A DNA stretch of 39,017 nucleotides, taken from an uncultured archaeon. GTDB lineage: Archaea; Altiarchaeota; Altiarchaeia; IMC4; SCGC-AAA252-I15. The position numbers and the translations under genes were made by a program. Each line of letters begins with the position of its first letter. The stretch's first letter is position 1. The stretch is taken from contig CABMCB010000051.1 of the NCBI GenBank assembly GCA_902384455.1, forward strand, positions 1 to 39,017. The letters are read 5' to 3'. Shown here piece after piece: positions 15,168 through 22,202 of the stretch. The notes beneath the pieces were generated by a model. It was not told the origin of the DNA and did not search any database. It worked only from the letters and a program-made list of their open reading frames with translations.

Positions 15168-16178
15168 ATGGAACAAAGAACAATTGTGACGGCGCTGCTT
15201 TTGTGCGGGATTTTATTCCTGATAAATCCCGCTGAAAGTCAAGCTCTGCAGGTTAACTCAACAGACTCGAGCACCGTGTCGGTGAGTATAAGCTCAGTCA
15301 CCAACGTGAACATTGACCCCAACGCGCTGTCTTACAGCGGCTGCACACCAGGCGCCGACTGCGTGAACACAAGCGAATCAAGCAAATTCTTCGCCATGCA
15401 GATTGAGAACATAGGGTCACACAACATAACCCACGCATGGTTCAACGTATCCCAGCCAACCGCTAGGCCGTTCGGTACAGGACTTGCCACCTCGTTCGAC
15501 GCAGGCAACTTCGTTGTCCTACAAAACGAATCCGGCGACTACACGGCTCCCGCCGGCGGGTCACTCGACTTCCTCTGGGTCGACGCCCTAGAATATAACG
15601 AAACAAGAAACCTTGTCTACCTGACAGACCCAGACGGCGTAATACCCCCCAGACTAGACCGATACATGATAGGCCGCTTCCACAACGCCAGCTACGAATA
15701 CTACTGGATGCTTCAGAACGGCACAGGCGGTCTCTGCAATACATCGGACACCAAACTCTACATCGGCATAACACCCCACACCAAGACCCTGCAGGGAAGC
15801 ATCGACTTCTCTGTCGCAGGCAACCGCCAGCTAGTGACACTGACCACAGACGGAGGCCAAGGATGGGCTGTTGGAGCAATAGCCGGAACAGGCGGCGCTA
15901 ACACCCGGTTAGGGCCTTACTGTGTTGCAGCAAATAGCGCATGCAGCAAGGTTCGCATATACCGCTGGAACATGGAAGCTCCCGGAGCAACCAACGCAGC
16001 GTGCACGCAAGCCCTCTACTTCGTGGGTGCGACGACGGACACTCAATCCCGTTACACAACAGCGCCGTTCCTGCCTGGAACAAGCAGAGTAGTGAACATA
16101 CGAATCCGCGTACCATTCGGAGTATATGAAGGTAGCGTGACTCAAGGGACGCTGACGGTAATCGTCAACGACGCGTAA
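15168..16178 (+). CDS. Secreted surface-structure subunit B (paralogue of the previous gene)
   Basis: 336 residues from the ATG at 15168, preceded by AGAGGA and by an AGGAGG further up. The frame is open much further upstream, but that part overlaps the previous gene and is a frame shadow, while this start gives a clean signal peptide (TALLLCGILFLINPAESQA). The mature protein shares the block order of subunit A, and both end with V-TQGTLTV. Extra Cys residues (GCTPGADC, GLCN, YCVAANSAC) suggest disulphides. There is no transmembrane anchor. A 77-base spacer separates the pair and a strong hairpin follows. Either protein could be the main building block of an extracellular layer or thread (inference). 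Confidence 0.8.
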   Translation: MEQRTIVTALLLCGILFLINPAESQALQVNSTDSSTVSVSISSVTNVNIDPNALSYSGCTPGADCVNTSESSKFFAMQIENIGSHNITHAWFNVSQPTARPFGTGLATSFDAGNFVVLQNESGDYTAPAGGSLDFLWVDALEYNETRNLVYLTDPDGVIPPRLDRYMIGRFHNASYEYYWMLQNGTGGLCNTSDTKLYIGITPHTKTLQGSIDFSVAGNRQLVTLTTDGGQGWAVGAIAGTGGANTRLGPYCVAANSACSKVRIYRWNMEAPGATNAACTQALYFVGATTDTQSRYTTAPFLPGTSRVVNIRIRVPFGVYEGSVTQGTLTVIVNDA

Positions 16179-16200
16179 ATCTAACCACGAGACCCCCACA

Positions 16201-16235
16201 GACTAGGGCCGGTTCCGAAAGGGCCGGCCCTAGTC
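16201..16235 (+). terminator. Strong 12-bp hairpin after the subunit genes
   Basis: GACTAGGGCCGG (16201-16212) pairs perfectly with CCGGCCCTAGTC (16224-16235). The 11-base loop contains CCGAAAGG, which can close as a GAAA tetraloop. It lies 22 bases after the subunit B stop. It is followed by six C rather than U, so it may act as an mRNA 3'-end stabiliser as much as a terminator. Confidence 0.6.
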
Positions 16236-16252
16236 CCCCCATTATCTTGAGG

Positions 16253-16261
16253 AATTTAAAC
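16253..16261 (+). promoter_or_regulatory. Possible TATA box for the small winged-helix gene
   Basis: AATTTAAAC lies about 30-37 bases ahead of the ATG at 16290. The start of transcription would fall on or near the AAGGAG ribosome binding site, so the spacing is only marginal. Confidence 0.35.
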
Positions 16262-16289
16262 TAAGGTTAGAGAAAAAAAGGAGAAAAAA

Positions 16290-16526
16290 ATGAAGACCGA
16301 ATCCCAGTATTCCAAATCAGATTTGTCTGAAGTGGACAAAGTGATTTTGGATGGTTTAAAGGCGTCGGCAAACCCTAAATCAACGTACGTCATCGCCAAG
16401 GAAAGCAAAATTTCGTGGTCAACTGCCAACAGTCATTGCTATAAGCTTAAGTCGATGGGCATCATCAAGAGCGCAGTCGGTAAGTCTAAAGCGGGGTCCG
16501 GAAAGAAGATGATGTGGTGGCTTTAA
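16290..16526 (+). CDS. Small winged helix-turn-helix DNA-binding protein
   Basis: 78 residues with ribosome binding site AAGGAG. The helix pattern DKVILDGLKASANPKSTYVI - AKESKISWSTANSHCYKL - GIIKSAV fits a winged helix: a first helix, a turn, a recognition helix (SWSTANSHCYKLKSMG) and a wing with Lys/Gly/Ser (GKSKAGSGKKMMWWL). There is no effector domain. It lies directly after the secreted-subunit genes and is the only obvious specific regulator near the repeat-rich control region, so it is the first candidate for binding those repeats (inference). Confidence 0.75.
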   Translation: MKTESQYSKSDLSEVDKVILDGLKASANPKSTYVIAKESKISWSTANSHCYKLKSMGIIKSAVGKSKAGSGKKMMWWL

Positions 16527-16554
16527 CGCCGCCGCATTGCATCCTTCGGCGGTG
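16527..16554 (+). other. GC-rich hairpin between the regulator gene and the MoxR operon
   Basis: CGCCGCCG (16527-16534) can pair with CGGCGGTG (16547-16554), with one G-T pair and a 12-base loop, starting one base after the stop codon. No U run follows. It could be a weak terminator or a leader structure ahead of the GTG at 16581. Confidence 0.35.
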
Positions 16555-16580
16555 CGTTCCGCATTTAGGGGTGGACTGAT

Positions 16581-17570
16581 GTGGACCCAACGGACTTGAC
16601 CCGCCGGATAAACTCTTGCAATGAGAAGCTTGAGGTTTTTCGCCAGGAAATACATAAGATAGTTATAGGTCAGGATGATATTATCGACACCCTGATTAAG
16701 GGTTTGTTGTGTAACGGTCATATTCTTCTTGAGGGTGTTCCTGGTGTCGCCAAGACTTTGATTGTTGTGGCGATGGTTCAGACCGTGAAGGATGCGTCGC
16801 TTCAGCGTATTCAGTTTACTCCTGATCTTCTGCCGACTGACATTACGGGAGTAACTATTTACGAGGAGAAGAAGGGTTTTTACACCATTAAGGGGCCTGT
16901 TTTCACTAATTTCCTTGTTGCCGACGAAGTCAACAGGACTCCTCCTAAGGTGCAGTCTGCTCTTCTTCAGGCGATGCAGGAGCGTGAGGTGACCATTGGC
17001 CGGCAGACTTTGCCGTTGCCTAAGCCTTTTTTCGTGTTGGCTACTCAGAATCCTCTTGAGACTAAGGGTGTTTATCCTTTGCCTGAAGCTCAGGTGGACA
17101 GGTTTCTGTTTAAAATCAGCATAGGTTATGTCCCCAAGAAGGATGAGATCCGGATCATAGACCAGAACGTAGACATCAAAGGCATTTCCGAGTATGAAAT
17201 AAACCGTGTTTTAGGCGTCAACGAAATTCTGGAGTACCAGGGTTTAGTCAAGCAGATATACCTCGCCGACGAAGTGAAGCGGTATATCGTCAGTCTTGTT
17301 AATGCTACGAGGAGGCCGAAGGATTTTGACGTGAAGTTGGGGAAGTATGTGCGTTGGGGGGCGTCGCCTCGGGCTACGATTAACCTGTCTCTTGGGGCGA
17401 GAGCCACTGCGCTTTTGAACGGTCGTACTTATACGACGCCTGAGGATGTTAGGGCGGTTGCGCCTGCTATTTTGCGGCATAGGATTATTCTTAACTATGA
17501 GGGTAAGGCTACTGAAGTTAAGACTGATGATGTGATTAAGGAGATCATAAGTAAGGTGCCGGTGAGGTAA
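16581..17570 (+). CDS. MoxR-family AAA+ ATPase (copy 1)
   Basis: 329 residues, GTG start with a GGGGTGG run upstream. Walker A is GVPGVAKT (residues 52-59), Walker B is FLVADEVN (DE at 115-116), and sensor 1 is ATQNP (154-158). A VDRF arginine-finger region and SPRAT...AR--A sensor 2 follow, all in MoxR order and length. MoxR proteins are chaperone-like ATPases that act with VWA-domain partners, often inserting metal or maturing membrane or secreted complexes. The GVPG-AKT form of Walker A is common in this family. First gene of an operon with two KaiC-like ATPases, a second MoxR, DUF58 and VWA genes. Confidence 0.93.
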   Translation: MDPTDLTRRINSCNEKLEVFRQEIHKIVIGQDDIIDTLIKGLLCNGHILLEGVPGVAKTLIVVAMVQTVKDASLQRIQFTPDLLPTDITGVTIYEEKKGFYTIKGPVFTNFLVADEVNRTPPKVQSALLQAMQEREVTIGRQTLPLPKPFFVLATQNPLETKGVYPLPEAQVDRFLFKISIGYVPKKDEIRIIDQNVDIKGISEYEINRVLGVNEILEYQGLVKQIYLADEVKRYIVSLVNATRRPKDFDVKLGKYVRWGASPRATINLSLGARATALLNGRTYTTPEDVRAVAPAILRHRIILNYEGKATEVKTDDVIKEIISKVPVR

Positions 17571-17571
17571 A

Positions 17572-18294
17572 ATGGAAAAGGAAAAGAAGATTGAGCGTGT
17601 GCCGTCTGGTATTCGCGGATTTGACGAGTTGATGGAAGGTGGTTTCCCTCAAGGGGATACTGTGCTTTTGACTGGTACGCCGGGTACTGCCAAGTCTACT
17701 TTTGCGTTGCAGTACATTGTGCAGGGCGCTTTGAAGTATAAGCAGAAGGGCGTTTACATCACTTTGGAGGAGCACGACAAGGATCGGTTGGCGGCTAGGG
17801 CTTTGCGTTTTGGCTGGGATTTGCCTGCTCTTGAGGAGGCTGAGAAGATTCTTATTTTTACTCCTGAGTTGCAGCCGGAGTTGGGTGAGGACAGTTTGGA
17901 GTGGCTGGAAAAAAGCGGCGCAGGAAAGTTAATCAAGGAGTTTGATCCGCAGCGTATTGCTGTGGACAGTCTGACTGTGCTTTTGGCTTACGCTAAGGAT
18001 TACGGCGGCGAGCGCCGCATAGTGGAGAACTTGGTGAACAGTTTCCGTTTCAACGCCACTACGATGTTCATCAATGAGCGTAAAATAAGCGACTTAGACA
18101 AGATCGACTTTCAGACGGAGGAGTTCGTTTCAGACGGCATAATATACCTGCAGTTCATCCGTCACGGCAACCTTTACCGTCGGGGAATAAACATAGTCAA
18201 AATGAGAGGCACGAACCACGACACGGGCGTGTATCCTTTCCGCATTGAGGAAGGCGGCGGAATAATAGTTCACCCCTCAGAAAAACTGTTTTAA
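17572..18294 (+). CDS. KaiC-like RecA-superfamily ATPase (copy 1)
   Basis: 240 residues, one KaiC domain; the ATG is one base after the MoxR stop. The N-terminus VPSGIRGFDELMEGGFPQGD is typical of the family. Walker A is GTPGTAKS (residues 35-42), with Ala where Gly is usual before Lys. The catalytic double glutamate is intact (YITLEEHD, about 66-67). Walker B is RIAVDSLTVLL. Single-domain archaeal KaiC-like proteins form hexameric rings and are often linked to signalling or motility. Placement between MoxR genes suggests a shared assembly. G/T-ending codons dominate, in contrast to the next gene. Confidence 0.92.
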   Translation: MEKEKKIERVPSGIRGFDELMEGGFPQGDTVLLTGTPGTAKSTFALQYIVQGALKYKQKGVYITLEEHDKDRLAARALRFGWDLPALEEAEKILIFTPELQPELGEDSLEWLEKSGAGKLIKEFDPQRIAVDSLTVLLAYAKDYGGERRIVENLVNSFRFNATTMFINERKISDLDKIDFQTEEFVSDGIIYLQFIRHGNLYRRGINIVKMRGTNHDTGVYPFRIEEGGGIIVHPSEKLF

Positions 18295-18300
18295 ATTAAA

Positions 18301-19038
18301 ATGGTCCTAATCGACAGAGTGCCCACGGGAATACATGGGCTGGATGAAGTAATCCAAGGCGGATTTCCCAAAGGGGACACCATACTTCTGACCGGCACTC
18401 CCGGAACAGGAAAGACGACGTTCGCCCTGCAGTACCTCGTCGAAGGGGCAGTAAGGCATGGTGAACGCGGCGTCTACATAACGCTGGAAAAAAGCATAGA
18501 CCGCCTGGAGGCGCGAGTGCACCCGTTCGGCTGGGACCTGAAGCGGCTGGAAAAAGAAAAGAAAATAATGATACTGGACCCGGTAATAAAAACGGAGTTC
18601 GGAGAAGACCCGGTGGAATGGCTGCAAAGCAAGGAAGTACAAAAGAAAATCAACGCATTCGCCCCCCAAAGAGTCGCATTAGACAGCCTGACGCAACTTC
18701 TGCAGTACACCCGGGAAAAAGGCGGAATCCGCAGAGGAATAAAGACGATAATGGACTCCTACCAGCTGGACGCCACAGCCCTGTTCATACACGAACGCCA
18801 ATACGGCGGAATAGACAACGTGGAATACACCCCCGAAGAATACATCGCCGACGGCATAGTATACATGCAACTAATACGAGAAGCAGACGAATACCACCGC
18901 GGACTCACCGTGCTAAAAATGCGCGGAACATCCCACACTCTGCGCATACTGCCCTACATAATAGAAAAAGACGGCATCCGAGTGAAACCAAGTTCACCGC
19001 TACGAATAACAAAAAGCGGAATCAAAATAAGATTTTAA
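18301..19038 (+). CDS. KaiC-like RecA-superfamily ATPase (copy 2)
   Basis: 245 residues, a tandem paralogue of the preceding gene. Walker A is the canonical GTPGTGKT (32-39), but the catalytic pair reads YITLEKS, so the second glutamate is replaced by lysine. Walker B is RVALDSLTQLL. The arrangement is the mirror of copy 1: one copy has an altered P-loop with intact EE, the other an intact P-loop with altered EE. This suggests division of labour or a mixed ring (inference). Codons end mostly in A or C. Confidence 0.92.
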   Translation: MVLIDRVPTGIHGLDEVIQGGFPKGDTILLTGTPGTGKTTFALQYLVEGAVRHGERGVYITLEKSIDRLEARVHPFGWDLKRLEKEKKIMILDPVIKTEFGEDPVEWLQSKEVQKKINAFAPQRVALDSLTQLLQYTREKGGIRRGIKTIMDSYQLDATALFIHERQYGGIDNVEYTPEEYIADGIVYMQLIREADEYHRGLTVLKMRGTSHTLRILPYIIEKDGIRVKPSSPLRITKSGIKIRF

Positions 19039-19047
19039 ACCAAACCA

Positions 19048-20034
19048 ATGAACGCCTCACTCCAAAACGACGTGGAAGAGCTCGGAAGAAAAATAAAGCA
19101 AGTAAAGACGGAGCTCCACAAAGGAATCGTCGGCCAAGACGAAGTCATAGAGGCAGTTCTAACCTCCATAATGTGCAACGGCCACGTCCTTATAGAGTCT
19201 GTTCCGGGTCTTGCCAAGACCACGTTGGTGCGTTTTTTGAACGCCACAATCAAAGACAGCAGTTTTCAGCGTATCCAGTTCACTCCAGACCTTCTGCCGA
19301 CAGACATAACCGGAGTGAACGTCTATGAGGAGCATAAGGGCTTTTACACCATCAAGGGACCGATTTTCGCCAACATAATCTTAGGGGACGAAATCAATAG
19401 GACTCCCCCTAAGGTGCAGTCTGCGATGCTTCAGGCGATGGCCGAGCGTGAGGTTACTATTGGTCGTGAGACTTTTCCTTTGCCTAAGCCTTTTCTTGTT
19501 CTTGCGACTCAGAATCCTCTTGAGCAGCAGGGTACTTATCCGTTGGCTTTGGCGCAGTCGGACCGGTTCATGTTCAAGGTGGACATGGATTATCCAGCGG
19601 AGGATGAGGAGTTTCACATTATAGACCAGAACATTGATGTTAAGCGTTTGGAGGATTTCGGTTTGGAGCAGTGCCTGAGTTTTCCTGACATATTCCGTCT
19701 GCAGGAGATTACAAAGAAAATTCACATATCGGAGGAAGTGAAAGAGTATGTGGTCAACCTTATTGACGCTACTCGTTACCCGGATAATTACGGGATTAAA
19801 GCCGGCAGGTACGTCCGCTGGGGCGTGTCTCCGCGGGCTACAATAGCGTTGGTTTTGGCCGCTAAGGCCAAGGCGGTTCTTGCGGGTCGTACTTACGTTA
19901 TTCCTGAAGACGTCCGGACGATTGTTTACCCTGTCATAAGGCATCGTCTCATCCTGAACTATGAGGCTAAGGCGAGGGAAATAAGCCCCGACTCTATAAT
20001 CAGCGAAATAGTGAAAATGGTGCCGGTGACGTGA
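19048..20034 (+). CDS. MoxR-family AAA+ ATPase (copy 2)
   Basis: 328 residues, clearly paralogous to the MoxR at 16581 (for example the DLLPTDITGV stretch and the AT-NP sensor). Walker A is SVPGLAKT (51-58), Walker B ILGDEINR (DE at 114-115), sensor 2 SPRATIALVLAAKAKA. Its stop codon directly abuts the ATG of the DUF58 gene, the common MoxR-DUF58 pairing, so this copy is the likely direct partner of the two VWA-type proteins. Two MoxR copies flanking two KaiC-like genes form an unusual M-K-K-M order. Confidence 0.93.
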   Translation: MNASLQNDVEELGRKIKQVKTELHKGIVGQDEVIEAVLTSIMCNGHVLIESVPGLAKTTLVRFLNATIKDSSFQRIQFTPDLLPTDITGVNVYEEHKGFYTIKGPIFANIILGDEINRTPPKVQSAMLQAMAEREVTIGRETFPLPKPFLVLATQNPLEQQGTYPLALAQSDRFMFKVDMDYPAEDEEFHIIDQNIDVKRLEDFGLEQCLSFPDIFRLQEITKKIHISEEVKEYVVNLIDATRYPDNYGIKAGRYVRWGVSPRATIALVLAAKAKAVLAGRTYVIPEDVRTIVYPVIRHRLILNYEAKAREISPDSIISEIVKMVPVT

Positions 20035-20934
20035 ATGGAGACCGACAGTTTGCCTCAGGAGTTTACGAGTCTTGACGACCTAACCAAGGAGATAGACACC
20101 AACGTCAACCGGATAATAGACGTCTTCAGGTTCATCCTAAAGTACCAGATGCTTTTCAGAGGCGGCGGAATAGAGTTTGCGGGCTTAAGGCATTACGTTT
20201 TGGGCGAAGACGACGCCAAGCGCATAGACTGGCGCGCAAGCCTTAGAGCCAAGGAGCTGATGGTCAGAGACTACGAGGAGGAACGCGACCTTGACGTAGT
20301 CATCTTACTTGACTCAAGCGCAAGCATGCTGCTTGGCACGACCGGAAAACTCAAAAGCGAATATGCGGCCATAGTCGCCGGCGTATTGGTTTATGCGGGC
20401 ATTGAGACTGGCGACAACGTGGGTTTCATCATGTTCAACGACAAGATTGTGGCTTCAGTCGACCCCAGCAAGGACATCGCCAACTACTACGTCATCCTGA
20501 AGATGCTGGTGGACCCCCGCAACTGGGGTGGTGGGGCAAATCTCGAGGAGGCGTTGAAGCGCTCGATGAGCACCATCGGAGAAAAAAGCGTTCTGTTCCT
20601 GATTTCGGATTTCATAGGGGTGGGAGACGAATGGAACAACTCCGTTAAAATGGCGGCGGCAAAATTCAGCGAAGTGTTCGGCATAATGATACTGGACGAA
20701 AGAGACGACAAAATACCTCCCGGAATAGGAGTCATGCGCCTTAAGGACCCGTTTTCAGGCGAAGTCTCGACGATAAACATGGACGCAGCCAGGAAAAAAT
20801 ACATGCAGCTGGCCCAAGCAAAGGAGGAAAAGACTTTTGCGACATTCCACGAAGCGCACAGCAGGTTCGTAAAAGTATACTCCCACGAAAACTTCGTGGA
20901 ACCACTGGTCAAATACCTGGAGATGGAGGAATAA
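20035..20934 (+). CDS. DUF58 protein with VWA-like MIDAS
   Basis: 299 residues. The DUF58 signature (GEDDAKRIDWRASLR) is at about 57-71 and a VWA-type fold follows with the metal site DSSAS (93-97). No membrane segment is present, unlike many DUF58 proteins that have two N-terminal helices, so this form is cytosolic. DUF58 proteins are standard partners of MoxR ATPases. It starts at the base after the MoxR stop, and the next gene begins one base after its own stop, so translation is coupled. Confidence 0.92.
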   Translation: METDSLPQEFTSLDDLTKEIDTNVNRIIDVFRFILKYQMLFRGGGIEFAGLRHYVLGEDDAKRIDWRASLRAKELMVRDYEEERDLDVVILLDSSASMLLGTTGKLKSEYAAIVAGVLVYAGIETGDNVGFIMFNDKIVASVDPSKDIANYYVILKMLVDPRNWGGGANLEEALKRSMSTIGEKSVLFLISDFIGVGDEWNNSVKMAAAKFSEVFGIMILDERDDKIPPGIGVMRLKDPFSGEVSTINMDAARKKYMQLAQAKEEKTFATFHEAHSRFVKVYSHENFVEPLVKYLEMEE

Positions 20935-20935
20935 C

Positions 20936-21907
20936 GTGGACTCACAAAGCATCGTACTCCAAAGGGAAATAACAGACGTCCTCATACTCACAGTATTCCT
21001 AACCGTCCTACTATACTGGCTGGCAAAAAACAGAGTCGAAAAACGCATACTAACATTCGGAAACTACGAAACCCTAAAAAAAGCATACGGCTCACGCATA
21101 AGATTCCTCGGCTGGGGACTGGTACTACTGCGACTGGCGGCCGTATCCCTCTTCGTGCTGGCTTACGCCAACCCCCAGACGGTGACCGTAAGACCCGCCC
21201 CAACAAGCGACTTCGTACTGGCCATAGACACCAGCAGCAGCATGCTGACTCCGGACTACAATCCCAACCGTCTTGAGGCCACTAAGGAGACGGCAGTCAA
21301 GTGGCTGTCGACTTTGGAGGGCGTGAACGTGGGTGTTGTGACGTTTGCTGGGAGGGCTTATATTCGGCTGAAGCCGACTAATGATTTCGCGGAGATTATG
21401 TCGACGATTCAAGACATTAATCTGGATACGCCTGCCGGCACGGCGATTGGCGATGCTTTGGTTGCTTCGTCTGCGTTGCTGTCGAAGTCTCAGACTAACA
21501 GGACAATTATCTTGATTACTGACGGGCGCAACAACATCGGAGTGTCCATCAACGATAGCCTTCAGCTTCTTCAGCAGAATAACATGAAGGTTGTTGCGAT
21601 TGGAATAGGGACTATCGGCGGTCAAGATAATACCACTACGACGGTGCCTTCCGAGCTGGCTAGGTTCAATGCTACGGTGGCGTCGTTTGCCGACTTGGAT
21701 GTCGATACCCTCCAATATCTCGCTAACGCCACCAACGGGACTTTCAATTACGTTGAGGATGTTTCATCCCTTCAGCAGGTTCTTTTCGGTTCGACCGAGA
21801 ACGTGGAAGTAAAGCGTTCGCTAGCCAACTACTTTTTCTTCCCCGCGCTTGTTCTGCTTTTGTTGGACTGGAGCTTTGAAGCTACCCGCTATCGCCCAGT
21901 GCCTTAA
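20936..21907 (+). CDS. VWA-domain membrane protein (BatA-like)
   Basis: 323 residues; the GTG start is preceded by GGAGG. Two N-terminal membrane helices (about 13-30 and 59-77) precede a VWA domain with MIDAS DTSSS (98-102), an inner TPAGTAIGDAL loop and ITDGRNNIG. A last hydrophobic helix (FFFPALVLLLLDWSF) lies at the C-terminus. This is the BatA/BatB layout from MoxR operons, where the membrane VWA protein receives the ATPase activity. Several NxT sequons lie in the VWA part, so that domain may face outside (inference). Confidence 0.9.
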   Translation: MDSQSIVLQREITDVLILTVFLTVLLYWLAKNRVEKRILTFGNYETLKKAYGSRIRFLGWGLVLLRLAAVSLFVLAYANPQTVTVRPAPTSDFVLAIDTSSSMLTPDYNPNRLEATKETAVKWLSTLEGVNVGVVTFAGRAYIRLKPTNDFAEIMSTIQDINLDTPAGTAIGDALVASSALLSKSQTNRTIILITDGRNNIGVSINDSLQLLQQNNMKVVAIGIGTIGGQDNTTTTVPSELARFNATVASFADLDVDTLQYLANATNGTFNYVEDVSSLQQVLFGSTENVEVKRSLANYFFFPALVLLLLDWSFEATRYRPVP

Positions 21908-21944
21908 AGAATCTGGTCCATATCTCTTACACTTTACGCAAAGC

Positions 21945-22199
21945 ATGCAAGCTCAGGCGCCACCTAAGGAACGTTCTCAAGTCACAAAGACGATTGAGGA
22001 AATCAAGGAGTGGATACTCCAGAAAATAAAAATAGCCCAGAAGCCGCAGCTTGACGAGAAAATAAAGGAGCTTGAACAAGCCCGCCTGCAAAAAATAACC
22101 ATAAGCCTCAACAAAGGCGTCGGAAAAAGCATAGGAAAACAGCTTACAGGCGCACGCAAAATAGGCCTAAACTTAACGCGCCGCCTGCGCTTAATCTGA
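21945..22199 (+). CDS. Small basic protein, unrecognised
   Basis: 84 residues from the ATG at 21945. An ATG further up lies inside the VWA gene and would add residues that look like an out-of-frame reading of it. The protein is mostly helical: a charged helix (TIEEIKEWILQKIKIAQKPQ), another (DEKIKELEQARLQKITISL), then a strongly basic end (GARKIGLNLTRRLRLI). No signal peptide or membrane segment. It ends the MoxR operon and converges on the SpoIIM-like gene with three bases between. Function unknown; a basic amphipathic end could bind membrane or nucleic acid. Confidence 0.55.
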   Translation: MQAQAPPKERSQVTKTIEEIKEWILQKIKIAQKPQLDEKIKELEQARLQKITISLNKGVGKSIGKQLTGARKIGLNLTRRLRLI

Positions 22200-22202
22200 C
22201 TT

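Noticed and set aside
14128..16178. Type IV pilins or archaellins
   Set aside because: No class III signal peptide (charged residues then G before a long hydrophobic helix), and no pilus ATPase, platform protein or prepilin peptidase in the window.
16734..16757. Missing Gly in the MoxR Walker A (GVPGVAKT) as a sign of a dead ATPase
   Set aside because: The AKT form is frequent in active MoxR-family proteins.
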